A model generated the notes under the pieces. The model had not been told where the DNA came from, searched no databases, and worked only from the letters and a program-made list of their open reading frames with translations. A stretch of 64,000 nucleotides of DNA from Deroplatys truncata (taxonomy: Eukaryota > Arthropoda > Insecta > Mantodea > Mantidae): contig CM060990.1 of assembly GCA_030765065.1 (NCBI GenBank), forward strand, positions 494,006,190-494,070,189. Reading direction: 5' to 3'. Within the stretch, counting starts at the first letter, position 1. Each line of letters begins with the position of its first letter. Position numbers and translations under genes: made by a program. Positions 1 through 10,129 of this stretch are shown in pieces.

Positions 1-353
1 GTGAAATGAAACTTCCACTTTTGATGAGTCGTTAACAGTTTGGCAATCTTCAAATGTTTTAACGACAGTTGGTGAAACCTGGCATTAATTTTGAACATGC
101 TATCAAAATTCCTAATAGGGAAACTGACAACTCAAATACAATAATTGATGTCACATTATTTAATCAGACAACAATAACCTTTAACCTTTCATACCTAAAT
201 ACTGCTTACCCTGATCCTAATACTATAATATGATGTTTAATTAATACATTACACAATATTAATGAGACTATGCCTCAGGTGCAACATAAAAGAATTTTTC
301 TAATGAAAACATTTTCAATTTCAACACTTTATTATGAAGTGAAGATACTGATA
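1..353. other. AT-rich stretch, no assignable gene
   Basis: No supportable gene is seen. A short plus-strand reading around positions 60-300 (through the residues NTIIDVTLFNQ) faintly resembles the end of a LINE endonuclease domain, but it is too degraded to call. The stretch ends at the TA dinucleotide that flanks the mariner-like element downstream. Confidence 0.4.
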
Positions 354-355
354 TA

Positions 356-1440
356 CAGGTTGTCCAGCCAATACGTTTAACATTACAAATGTTATAACTT
401 TAGCTGTATCAGATCCAGATAAAAAAACATTTGACATATGATAAGCAGGTCTCTTGCCATTTATGACTGCAGCAATGAGCACATTATTAGGTTAAATTAG
501 AATTTGCAAAGACTGTGAACTGGACATCACAACAAAAGGTTTTGCGTGTTCTTGGACTGGCTGAAACAAAATCTGTGAAGCATGTACAACAAAATTTTCT
601 CTGTGAATTTAACTTTGGCCGTCGCGATGATGTCCTCTCCTATGGAAGCATTATGAAATGTGACAGACAGTTATGAGAAACTGGTAGTCTTTTGTCTACA
701 CATGGAAAGTATAGCAAATAGAATATGTCTACAGAAAATGTGGAAAGAATTTGTACGGCCTTCGTAAGAGGTCCAAAGAAGTCAATTCGATACACCAGTG
801 TAGAACCTGCCATTCGTCGGTCTATGGTTCATGAAGTAGTCCACAAAAGATTATGTCTATGGGCCTGCAAGATTCAGCTAAGCCAGCAAATCTATCCCTA
901 GGACAAAATCAAACAGAAGACATTCGCCACAGACGTTTTAGATAAAATTGAAGAGGATGGTGCTTTTCTGGATAAACTATGCTTCTCTTATGAAGTAACT
1001 TTCCATGTGAATGGGAAAGTTAAGACATAATTGTCATATCTGGGATAGTGAAAATTCTCCTGAGCTTAAGAGAGACTTGCCAAAATTAAATGTATGATGT
1101 GCAATAATGAAAACTGTTTGTCCCATTTCATTATGCTTACAGAGGAGGGGACATTTTCATGATGGCCAAGGTTAAATTCATGGCGAAAATTTTGTTGTAC
1201 ATGCTTCACAGATTTTGTTTCAGCCAGTCCAAGAACACAGAAAACCTTCTGTTGTGGTGTCCACGTTGCTATCTTTGCACATTGTAATCTAACCTTATAA
1301 TGTGATCATTGTTGTCATTATTGCTATCATAAATGGCAAGAGATCTACTAATCATATGTCAAATCTTTTTTAATCTGGATCTGATACAACTAAACTTATA
1401 AAATGTTTGTATTGCTAAAACGTATAGGCTGGATACCCTG
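356..1440 (+). mobile_element. Mariner-like element with very long TIRs
   Basis: The termini are CAGGTTGTCCAGCC on the left and the complement of CAGGGTATCCAGCC on the right, each flanked by TA (354-355 and 1441-1442), the Tc1/mariner target duplication. The inverted similarity runs far inward: roughly 356-685 is complementary to 1098-1440 with scattered mismatches. The two arms therefore leave only about 400 bp between them, which hold a transposase remnant. Arms this long relative to the element suggest an inverted-duplication or foldback derivative of a larger autonomous transposon. It is dead: the reading frame has several stops. Confidence 0.8.
728..1180 (+). pseudogene. Mariner-like transposase remnant (DUF4817/DDE_3 type)
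   Basis: Translation of the plus strand gives, with frame changes, a helix-turn-helix motif beginning ENVERICTAFVRGPKKSIR, then VHEVVHKRLCLWACKIQ. It continues to a catalytic-core start that resembles LDKLCFSYEVTFHVNGKV, where the usual SDE(A/S)TFH signature has become SYEVTFH. This order matches the arthropod transposase family with an N-terminal DUF4817 helix-turn-helix followed by a DDE_3 core. The later catalytic residues are missing or lie in the inverted-repeat arm. The same family recurs, as its C-terminal part, in the element at 16181-16753. No function is retained. Confidence 0.75.
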
Positions 1441-1442
1441 TA

Positions 1443-2399
1443 CAATAAGGCAATCAAGGCTGCAACAAGCAGCTGATACATGCATTCATAATTCATTAAA
1501 TAAAAATACAACATTATGGAATGTAAAAAGTGAAACTGCTAGTTATAACTCAGCACCGGTAATAAAATAACATAATTACACAATAAAATTGTGAAAATCC
1601 AATAGAAGTTACCAACATTTTCAATAACCATTTTATCACGCAATGATATGAGTACCATTGCCATAAACAAATAACTGTAATACTCCAAGCACTAAACCAA
1701 ACAGAAGTGATAAGACTTTTTTTCTTGGACCAGTAACATGAAGAAATAATCAAAATTGTTAGTTGAAAAAAGAATAAGTTATCAGGGAGATTTGATAAGT
1801 GCCAGTATCAAATTAAATCTTGTAAGGCTATATCACTAAACCTGTACAAGACATATGGAATTGCTCCTTGCTGACTGGGGGTATTTCCTAATACTGTATT
1901 TATTTGGCTATATGACCACTCAACTGTAGTACCGCCCTTAATTTTTGAGAGTAAAATTAGAAATTCTTAGAAATTGGCAAATTGCTTACTCCCATCAATC
2001 TAGATCTGACAACACTGCTTAATTGGTTTCTGTGACAAGCAAACGGTAATAATAAAACCCGTGAACATACACAGGTACCCATAAAAATATTCAGTCAAGG
2101 TTCCTTCAACTCAAACTTTTACCTTCCTAAAAACAGCATTAAACATTGAAGTAACAACAGTTACACATAAAAACATGCCTTTTGTAGCAATAACAAAAAG
2201 AATCATTCTTCTAAGCTACATCACCTGTTGTCAAAAAATATATTCGTATACTTGCTGGAATTTCATAGTCACTTAAATATTCGGCTATCCCCTCATGAGT
2301 GCTGCTGATATGGTGGAGGACAAGACCTCCAGGCATATCAGGTCCTTTTAGTGGTGAGCAGTACTCTCTTGGGGTGTTGAGTGGAGGAGAAAACAAAAG
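1443..2399. other. AT-rich intergenic stretch, nothing assignable
   Basis: Only short chance open frames occur here, with no recognisable domain, RNA gene or clear repeat end. The GC content rises toward 2250-2400, which may already belong to the 5' untranslated region of the LINE that follows. Confidence 0.5.
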
Positions 2400-2639
2400 C
2401 AATCACCCAACCCTAAGGTGTCATAAGATCCATTCCAATGGGGTGCATGGTACATGGGAGATGCACCATTAACGGAGCCTCAGGGATACCAGGCGACCTC
2501 TCTGAGTATTAGCCTTGGTGTGGACTTATACTTCCTCAGTACTCGTGGGAACATTAGAGACGCAAAAAACTAATTTACAGACTGAGGCAAACAAGGGATT
2601 GCTGAGCAAGATACCTCAAAATCCCAGCCTGCAACATCA

Positions 2640-3590
2640 GGAATCAAACCAATTGAAATAGAGCCAGCTATGTCAACAGAAGATAAACCTCTAAGAGGAT
2701 ACAGCTGAGGTAATAGAGCAATTAGACCTGGTTAAGATTAAAGGTTTAACAGGGGCTCAAAGAAGGAAACTCCTTAAGGAAGGAAAAGAATGGCTGCCTC
2801 AACAGGAATGGAGGGCAAAGCATGGATTCCACCCAAGTCCTCCAAAAAGGCAACCAAAGAAACTCCCTCAACATCTACAGGGAGTAAAAGATCCAGAGAG
2901 GACAGGACTCTGGATACTCTGAACTCAGGAGAGAAACAGCCTTCAAAGAAACTGAGACAGGAAATAGAGAAACAGACCTATAGTACGTTGCCTCAGCTCT
3001 TTGAATGGTGGTAGTCCAGCAGGGGTATATATTGGTGCAAATAGCTCCTGAACAAGAGGTACAACTCAAAATGGCCCTTTTTGAAAAGATTGGGGAAGGT
3101 ATAAGTCTGAGATTCAGAAGTGTCTATTTGGATAAAGGAGCAGTCATTTTTGTCTGTGAAGGGGTGGAGACAACTGAATGGCTGAAGTAAATGGTACCCC
3201 AGGTGTCCCTGTGGGAGGATGCTAAACTGTTGGTTAAGACAGCAGGGGAACTTCTAAAGACTGCTAAGATATCCTTATGGGTACCTAAATTACTGAAAAA
3301 TGTTTCTCCACCAACTCTGTTTGATAAGATTAGGAGTCAGAATCCAGCATTCACAACATAGGGATGGAGAGTAATAAACTGAAAATGGAGGAGAAAAGGC
3401 AGACCATTGTGGTTGACATTGATGAAAAGTCCCTGAAAGCCCTGCAAATACATGACCTCAAAGTATATTTGGGGATTTCGCAGGTAAATGTCAGGGTGAT
3501 TAAAGATATTAAAGATGACAGCAAGTTGGAACATGCAAGTGTTGCAGTTAAACCTGAGGGGAATCAGCCATGCTACAAAGGCGGCTGCTG
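2640..3590 (+). pseudogene. LINE ORF1 (gag-like, DUF4780), broken
   Basis: The N-terminal part shows the motif GLTGAQRRKLLKEGKEW followed by a lysine/proline-rich basic linker. This is the typical start of arthropod DUF4780 gag proteins. Residues such as EQEVQLKMALFEKI, then YLDKGAVIFVCEGVETTEWL, SLWEDAKLLVKTAGE, SLWVPKLLKN and QNPAFTT follow the RNA-binding-like DUF4780 domain. The frame changes at least three times (near 3000, 3190 and 3360) and has in-frame stops, so this is a pseudogene. Its role in a live element would be RNA binding and RNP assembly. It ends just as the endonuclease frame opens. Confidence 0.7.
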
Positions 3591-3905
3591 AAGGAGCAGG
3601 TGGATGTAGCCCTGATACAAGAACCCTATGTAGTTAAGGGAAGAGTATCAGGGTTAGGGATGACTGGAGGCAAGTTAACTTATGCCAGAAATGAAAAGAA
3701 ACCCGAACTTGCACATACATAAGGAATGGTGTTTCATACATTGGTAAATTTCAAATGGTAAATTTCTGTTCAAGAGATTTGGTGACCATTCGGCTTAAAG
3801 AACATATGGAAGGGAGCACCAGGGAATTTGTTCTGGATTCAGCAAACTTTCCTTATAAGGATAGTTTTCCTCCTCCGTAGGAGGTAAGAGAACTAGTTAA
3901 CAGTT
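3560..3905 (+). pseudogene. LINE ORF2 start, endonuclease N-terminus, truncated
   Basis: In a frame offset from ORF1 the plus strand reads RRLLKEQVDVALIQEPYVV, then GLGMTGGKLTYAR, then with frameshifts CIYIRNGVSYI and DLVTIRLKE and REFVLDSANFPYKD. This is the first half of an exonuclease-endonuclease-phosphatase fold: QEP supplies the metal-binding glutamate. The GDFN and SDH parts are missing because the element is cut at about 3905. Several frameshifts are present within 350 bp. Confidence 0.7.
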
Positions 3906-3906
3906 G

Positions 3907-4140
3907 TCAAGGGCTATTACAACACACATTATCCCGAACAAGAACCGTAACACCGCCGTGTACAGGAGAACCCTCCTCCGGAGCAAGAACGAGACGCTCC
4001 GGAGTATACCTACGAATGGCAAAGGAATCCTGAGGTCGAAGTTTGGTCTCCTGCAGACAGGCGACTAGAGGTGTGAGTGTGCAGTAGCATGTCCAACTCT
4101 GCACGGAGACCACGGATATTCCACTGAAGGATCATAATGA
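3907..4140 (-). pseudogene. LINE ORF2 endonuclease N-terminus, truncated
   Basis: The minus strand begins MILQWNIRGLRAELDMLL, shifts frame, and continues TPLVACLQETKLRPQDSF, then HGGVTVLVRDNVCC. The N-terminal WNIRGL strand and the QETK metal-binding motif define an APE-like endonuclease. The reading frame runs into the neighbouring LINE fragment at about 3906. A single-base frameshift lies between the first and second motifs. Confidence 0.75.
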
Positions 4141-4231
4141 AAACCAGAAACCTGGAATCAGGGAAAAAGCGCGGGCCAATAGGAACAAAAGTTGATCAAT
4201 TATTTAATAGCGGGTGTGGGTCGATTGAGCT

Positions 4232-5271
4232 TCACCTTTTTATTTGAGTAGAGCTGCGTCCCGGTCGAGAGTGCCCAGCCCTCTCGAAACCCTCCGTGTC
4301 ACCATCGCTGATAACGGAATCGGAGCAGGTAGTGCGAGACCTGGAGCGACCTGTGGGGCGACGAACAGGAGAATGGCAGCTGGAGTGGTCAAGACCTAGG
4401 GGAGTGGTGGAACCTGAGGCCGAGGCTGGTGTCATGGAAGCATCTATTGTATGAACAGTAGCCAGTGAGGGAGAAATCTGGTCCGGAGATATCGGTTTGG
4501 ACCCAATGAAAATTTGAGAGAGCGAGCCGGGACAGGTCTGCACAACGGCGTCTTGTTTCTGAACAGCAGCGGAATACCTCAAGGTGGATGTACGGTGGAG
4601 TTCCTGATATCGCTTCCTCGCTTCTGGAAAGGTCAGATGTTCCTTCACTCGAAGCTCCTGTATTGCCTTTTCCTCTAGAAAGCGTGGGCAATACCTGGGG
4701 TTCGACGGCTGTGTACCTCCAGAGTTGACACAGGTGGGGTTCTGAGCACACATGGAATCGTCATAAGTGTCGCTTCCCCAACGAGGACAAACTGGTGAGA
4801 GAGTGCAACGTTGTTGCGTGTGGCCGAATTTCTGGCAGCGATAATGCATGGGGATTAGGAACATAGGGACGAACAGTTGCGCGCTCATATCCGCACAAGA
4901 TGAACGGCGGTAGCACGGTTCTTTCAAAGGTAAGAAAGGCCTACGCAGTGGAAACGGTTGGCCGTCCCTCCTCACGATTAACCTGTACGCCACTGTAACG
5001 ATGTCTTCATTAGAGAATCCGTCTAAACTGGAATCACACATCACGACAACTGTTAAGTGTTTTGTGTTTCTCCACGGACACGGGGTAAGAGCCTAGGAGA
5101 CTTGCTTTTAACAGTTTGGCAGTCTGGACGTCTTGGGCTATCTCAATGGGCAGGCTGCCATTTCTACACCATGTGGCATTCTTCACTGGACCACAGGTTC
5201 TATCAAGCTACCGTTGAACATAAAAGGGGCTCAGAGCTTCATATTCTTGCTGTTACTTTTTAGCCGCAGCA

Positions 5272-5306
<35 letters not shown>

Positions 5307-5360
5307 TGAAAATGGTTGAGCGCAGAGGAGCCTGCCATCCGGGGGATGTAAAAGAAAAGA
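4232..5360 (-). pseudogene. LINE ORF1 gag-like protein with CCHC knuckles, broken
   Basis: The longest open part (4232-5044) has a zinc knuckle reading HYRCQKFGHTQQRC followed by a second cysteine cluster and the motif NPRYCPRFLEEKAIQELRV, characteristic of I/Jockey gag proteins. Upstream, in the same general reading but with stops, lie GPVKNATWCRNGSLPIEIA and LLKASLLGSYPVSVEKHK, the usual N-terminal gag domain. A poly-T run of 31 bases (minus strand; 5273-5303) lies between this domain and a candidate start (MAGSSALNHF) near 5350. Role in a live element: nucleic-acid-binding partner of the reverse transcriptase. The stop near the N-terminus makes the copy inactive. Confidence 0.7.
5273..5303. 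repeat. Homopolymer run, 31 A on plus strand
   Basis: An uninterrupted A31 (plus) sits inside the gag-like reading of the minus-strand LINE. It is either an expanded T-run in the element or the poly(A) tail of a tiny retroposed insert. No target duplication is obvious. Confidence 0.9.
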
Positions 5361-5940
5361 CACCTAAGTCTTCAGGGCTGTGCTGGGCTGGAGCACTCGC
5401 TCCAGGCCCAATCTCAAAGAATACTTCAGAGGAGTTACCCTCCGACTGTCACTACTTACCGGTATACATTTTCATCACAGGCAGGTCTGACTTTGTGCCC
5501 CTACAACTGGAATAACTGCCAATGGCCCCCACTTTAGGCCACGCTGTCTCCACAGAGTCAGCGCGGATTCAGGGGACATGTGGTTGATTATATCGGGCCC
5601 CAGACAGTGGTAACACATTGAGTCCCCCTGGTCAACGCAGCCACGCGTGGTCGCCGAGCTGCCCGAGGGGAACCGGCCCCTCAGTGGCTACATGGGTGTA
5701 TGTGACAATGGAACAATTCTGCACCTAGTGTCGTATGAAAGTGGTAGTGAGAAGGGTGCACTTAACCTTCATGCTTGAAACCTCTTGAAGGCACACAAGT
5801 TGAAAGCTGCACTGAAACCGTGGAACAGCAACCATGGAGATAGAAGAGATACCTGTTGGCGAGACAGGTGTTAATAACATAAGGAGCTTAAACCTAATAT
5901 AAGAAATAATTGTAGAAGAGGAAGAGTAAAAGAAATAAAG
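5304..5940 (-). other. GC-rich leader, probably 5' region of the minus-strand LINE
   Basis: This stretch is notably GC-richer than its surroundings, ends near 5830 in AT-rich DNA, and abuts the gag reading frame of the minus-strand LINE. It is best read as that element's 5' untranslated/promoter region. Two short open frames on the plus strand match nothing recognisable. Confidence 0.4.
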
Positions 5941-6009
5941 AGAATATGGCTAGTCCAAATGAGGATGAGGGGATGACAATGGTGAGGACTGGCTCGGGCA
6001 CTCCGGGTA

Positions 6010-6440
6010 TGCCAAACCTGTACTCACATAAAGTGAGCCCTTGGGGGAGGGGGTGTTCAGGTACTGATGTTTGTCTATGATATTTTCAATGAAAATCAAA
6101 TTTCCCATTCCACCTGCTGATCTACACCTCCATACCATCACATTACCACCTTTGTGTTTTACTGTATGGTATAAAATCCTTCCATCCAACTCTGCATTGA
6201 GCCTGAGCCAAACACAAACCTTCCCTTCTGTATGAAATAAATAAAAATGACTTTTATGAAAAAATTATATCATTCCACCATTCTTGATCTCGTTTACAGT
6301 ATTCTTTAGTGAAATGCAACCTCTTTGCTCTCTTAGTTTTATTTACATCAGGCTTTTTTTCTGTTGCCCTTCCATTGTAGCATACCTTTCTAATAAACAT
6401 TCTGTTTCTAACTGCATCTAACTGTTTCTAAGCTGATGAA
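6010..6440 (-). pseudogene. Tc1-like transposase remnant
   Basis: The minus strand reads, with stops and one shift, EGKVCVWLRLNAELDGRILY then TVKHKGGNVMVWRCRSAGG, GNLIFIENIIDKHQYLN. This is the middle of a Tc1 DDE transposase (family pattern VKHGGGSVMVWGCFS followed by G-L-FI-G-M). A short upstream part preserves the region before the first catalytic aspartate. The N-terminal DNA-binding domain, the last catalytic residue and any terminal inverted repeats are not seen. It is inactive. Confidence 0.75.
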
Positions 6441-6834
6441 TACAAGCATAACTAAGAGTGACCGAATCAAGTGACGCATGTATATTTTGCTTTGGAGTCA
6501 AACAGTACATAAAAATTACTATCTTTGTTGCAAAAATCCCAAGTGGCAGGATTTATTTAATATTTTGTTTATGCTTCATATTCAACATAAACTTTGTTTA
6601 ATGCTAGTTCATAATTTCAAATAACTCTGCATTATATAAGAAAGTCTTATGTGACCATATATTTATGTGAGTACTTGCAGTCTTTCAGCTATGATCAACC
6701 AAGAATAGTAAAACCTAAACCTTCCTGGCTCCCACCCATTGTGAAGCTGCTTTGTTTGCACTGTATTCATTATTTATCTTCAATATATTCTTTGAGCGTG
6801 AAAACTTGAAAAATGAGCACTGGGAATCGAAGGA
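6441..6834. other. AT-rich gap, nothing assignable
   Basis: No open frame of note, RNA gene or repeat boundary is recognisable here. Confidence 0.5.
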
Positions 6835-8010
6835 TGAATTTTACAATCTGTTTTAAATTAGGTGTTGTTCAATTCACAATGAAAAATGGCATAACAGGGG
6901 CAACCTGTGAATTTAACATACAACCTAAAATGATTCGGTATTGATGCAATCAGGATCATAAATCTTTTCTTGGAATCCCAAGAGGAACGCACGAACGAGT
7001 TGATAACAAAGTGTTATTGGGTTATTGAAACAGGAAACAATGATCATGCTGTGACACTCAAAATACTACAATTCAAAGCATGTGAGACTGTGGAAAACCA
7101 AGTGATCTCCAGTTCAGAATTTAAGGTGAACTGAGGCTAGGCAGTACAATTTACGTGTTGGGGAGAAGAACTTCACTATGTTAACAGCTTTCAGCTGGCT
7201 ACACAGATAAAATGATAGAATATAATTGTTTCGTGATAAGATTCTATTCTGTCAAGAACTTAACTTCCTTCAATCGCAAATTGGAAATGCTGACAAAACC
7301 CCAGTTTTCTTTGACATGCCAATAAGTGCAATGATAAATACAACAGGTGCATCAAGTGTTTTGTGAAAACCTCTGGGGCTGAGAAGTTTTGCTGTACTGT
7401 GATGCTATGACTGCAGATGGCAGAAACTCCCACCATACTGTAATTTTAAACGAAAAGCTCTCCCTAAAGGAGACTTCCTGAAGGGAATTCATATTCGTGT
7501 ACAGGAGAAAGGGTAGATGAATGTGGATCTGGTAAAAGGCTGGTTAAGAACTGTATGGTAATGACATATAGAAGCTCTCCTTAACAAAATGTGTATACTT
7601 GTATTCGACGGCTTTTATGGTCACTTAACTAATGTGTTAAAACACAATTAGCACTAACCAAAAGCTATCCAGTGATTATACCAGGACTTGCATCCATTTT
7701 GCAGCCATTACACGTCTACACAAAACAAGTCTTTTAAAGACCACATGAGACACTTTTATACACTAACTGGATGGTGTACAATGTACATGAGACAACAAAA
7801 ACTGGGTAAATCAAGTGAGCATCACTACAATGCATTTGCGAGTGGATTTTGTGTGCTTGGGGACTGATCACTCCTGAAATTTCTGAAAAACGTTTTAAAA
7901 ACACTGAAAAAGCATCTGTATTAGATGGGTCTGAAGATGTTCTTTTATGGACAGAACATGAATAAAATTAAGACCCAAACTTTAGCAGTGAAGACTGTGA
8001 TGAGAATAAC
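6835..8010 (+). pseudogene. Pogo-like DDE transposase remnant
   Basis: The 5' part reads CFKLGVVQFTMKNGITGA then FNIQPKMIRY, a pogo/CENP-B-type psq helix-turn-helix. After a degraded HTH_CENPB region, the catalytic core appears in fragments. These are ADGRNS-HTVIL, a region equivalent to KG-H-RVQEKGWMN-DLVK-WLRT, then CVYLYSTAFMVT (normally LVFDAF-GHLT), the region corresponding to VIIPGGLTSILQPLDV, and a tail matching LDGSEDVLLWTEHE at 7938-7965. Family order is complete but nearly every segment is in a different frame, so this is an old dead copy. Terminal repeats were not found. Confidence 0.7.
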
Positions 8011-8400
8011 CTGTGATTCCAACAACAGGTATCATATTACTTTTTGTTTTCTTAAATACTTTTGTAAACTAAGAACATAATTATAACAGTATTAAAAATA
8101 AGGACTTTCTGTTTTAGGTTGCCATTTTGTATTAAATTTTCAACCTGCATAAGATGTTACTCAATCTACAGGCCAGAACCATCCACCACATTAAGCATCT
8201 CTGTTGGAAGTTATCATTGCATGGGACGTTAGTAGACTTACTATGACAGCAGTGAATAGTTGATTACATATGTAAACTTTGTTTATTTTAATTAAATATC
8301 TCATATTATGTAGCATTATAACAAAATTGCTATTTTTTAATCCCCCCATCCAAACCAATTGATTTTACAAAGTTCGAGCCTGTAGGACCCTACCCAATTG
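8011..8400. other. AT-rich gap, nothing assignable
   Basis: No recognisable coding sequence or repeat structure. A short GA-rich tract at about 8398-8425 marks its end. Confidence 0.5.
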
Positions 8401-8453
8401 AGAGAGGGAGAGAGAGGAGGGATTTTATAACCGATTAAATACAATAACTTGAA

Positions 8454-8970
8454 ATGAGCAAAACTTGTTCCTACATTCAAAATAGGCATGCAAAAAGCAC
8501 AGATTGCAAGAGGCCTATTTCTGTTCTGTCCAGGTTTTTTATAATTTTGGCATTGGTTAAATACAATAGAATTGCACCTTTCATAAGAAAATATGCATTC
8601 AATGAAGAAATGGCTTTAGAGACAGCACATGTGCATTAAATGCCTTTTACACATTCATAAAGGAAATGCTAGAAGGGACGGATGCTAGAAACTCCATGGC
8701 ATATTCATGGACTTGAGCAAGACATATAATTTAGTTGACTATTCAATCTTATCAAAACTAGAAGATTATGGTAACAAGGAGTAACTTATAAGTGGTTCTG
8801 ATCCTATCTAAGACAGGTTATTGTATTAAGGAATGAAATCAACACAATATATACATCAACTCTGATATAAAGATAATCACAGGTGGGGTTTCTCAAGGAA
8901 CCTTACTTTCTCTGATCTACATTAATGATCTATATTTTAATATTCCCTAACCAAAATTATTTTGTATGCA
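8454..8970 (+). pseudogene. LINE reverse transcriptase fragment
   Basis: The plus strand shows the order of an RT palm and fingers domain in changing frames. First comes RPISVLSRFF and AFNEEMALETAHVH (normally GFR-G-STE-A). Then GIFMDLSKTYNLVDYSILSKL (motif A, with the catalytic Asp retained but the following Phe-Asp lost), GGVSQGTLLSLIYINDLYFN (motif B, normally GVPQGSILGPLLF), and finally FCMQII where the catalytic (Y/F)ADD should be. It resembles the CR1/Jockey group LINEs elsewhere in the window. It is truncated at both ends and inactive. Confidence 0.65.
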
Positions 8971-9057
8971 AATAATCTTTTTTTTCTCCTCCTCTTTTGT
9001 TTTTAAGTTGAGAAGAACATTATAAATCTGAGCAGGACCACACCTATAAAAAAGTAA

Positions 9058-9232
9058 TTGAAGCAAAATAATCTTACCTTACCATGTTTTGTATATATTA
9101 TTAGGAACCGCATGCTTTATAGGAAAGAACATTCACTCTTTCAACACAAACAACAATATAAAAACATATCAGTAGAAACAGTAATAAAATGCATTTACAG
9201 GCTGCCGCAACACCAAAAAGATAAACTTAATA
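9058..9232. other. AT-rich gap up to the Tigger-like left end
   Basis: Open frames here run across the transposon boundary at 9233 and are not coding. Confidence 0.4.
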
Positions 9233-9456
9233 CAGTATTACCTCGCATTTACATTCCCATCTTGCATTTTCCCGCTGTTTACAGCTCTTTTTTTGGTCCT
9301 TCAGATTTTCTATGTATTAAAATCCTCAGGTTTACTTTTTTGAAATTTTATATTTCCTGCTGTTTATGTCATGCTAGGCAGTTGAAGAGGGGGGGAAAAT
9401 GGCCAATCAGAAATGCTTAACGTTCCACGCAAAGCTTCCACGTTATCATGCAGACA

Positions 9457-9753
9457 TGAGTTTTTTTTTTTAATCATTTACAGATGCCCTTTAACTGCTG
9501 TGGCCCTTAGCGTCCCATTCCATATTAGGCATGAAAGACCGGAAATTTTGCTCAGAGGCCTCTTTATCAGGCTTGAGGTTCTTTTACGTGTCGTAAATTT
9601 ATGATATGGAACCACTGGCTTTAATTCCCTTCCAAAGAAAGCCATGCTAAGGATTTTTATGCCCGAAAAAATTCATTGCCCTCTGCCGAGTTTGAACCTG
9701 CGACCTCGGGAACTAGAGGCTAGCATGGTAACCACTAAACCACGGAGAACGAC
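9457..9753 (-). mobile_element. tRNA-derived SINE with 12-bp target duplication
   Basis: Read on the minus strand, the element starts near 9753 with a pol III promoter. The A box is TGGTTTAGTGG and the B box GGTTCAAACTC, spaced as in a tRNA. It ends near 9457 in an A-rich tail. It is bounded by the perfect 12-bp direct repeat ATCATGCAGACA at 9445-9456 and 9754-9765. The tRNA-unrelated body includes the stretch reading as AGCCATGCTAAGG on the plus strand's middle part. It lies inside the Tigger-like transposon, so it inserted later. Confidence 0.85.
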
Positions 9754-10129
9754 ATCATGCAGACAGATGTGATGATGCAAACACCCACATTTTGCAATCT
9801 GCTGTGCACAGTTATCATTCATTCCTTGAGAAGCTACATTTGTGCACTGACATGAGGTTATTAAGTGAATCTGCATTCATCGTGCTAAAGTTTTTCGTTT
9901 TGGTTTGCTGATTTTGTTGCTGCAGTTGTTGAAGTTATTGTTGGTGATTCATTACATTAATTTTTTTATGCTTTTCTCATTGATTCGTTACATTTATTTT
10001 TTATCTTTTTCTTGTTGATTATTGGTTATCCGAGTCAAGCAGCCATTATTTGTCGCTATCTCTTTGTTTTTTTTTTGTTAATCCTTCTTTGTTATTGCTT
10101 ATCATGAGAGTTTATGTTTTGTGTTGATC

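Larger units (their letters stand above)
2400..3905 (+). mobile_element. LINE 5' fragment (DUF4780 gag plus start of endonuclease), LOA/R1-like
   Basis: A GC-richer leader (about 2400-2640) is followed by a gag-like ORF1 and, after a short overlap, the start of an apurinic-type endonuclease ORF2. The element stops abruptly near 3905, where an unrelated LINE in the opposite orientation begins. The reverse transcriptase is therefore absent and the unit is a broken remnant. The arrangement of a DUF4780-type protein ahead of an endonuclease beginning with an EQVDVALIQEPY motif is typical of arthropod LOA/R1-group LINEs; the exact clade is an inference. Confidence 0.7.
3907..5830 (-). mobile_element. 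I-like LINE fragment (ORF1 and start of ORF2)
   Basis: On the minus strand this fragment carries a 5' leader (about 5830-5360), a gag-like ORF1 with zinc knuckles, and the first about 70 codons of the endonuclease ORF2, ending near 3907. The ORF2 start is clearly related to the intact LINE at 23008-27239: both share CLQETKLRP, then a YTP-R-L-PEEG-P-HGGV pattern. It is an older copy of the same superfamily, with its 3' half lost. A run of 31 A residues on the plus strand (5273-5303), a T-run for the element, interrupts ORF1. Confidence 0.7.

Noticed and set aside
9680-9753. A true tRNA gene on the minus strand
   Set aside because: A and B boxes are good, but the cloverleaf stems do not close and the unit has an unrelated body, A-rich tail and 12-bp target duplication, so it is a SINE.
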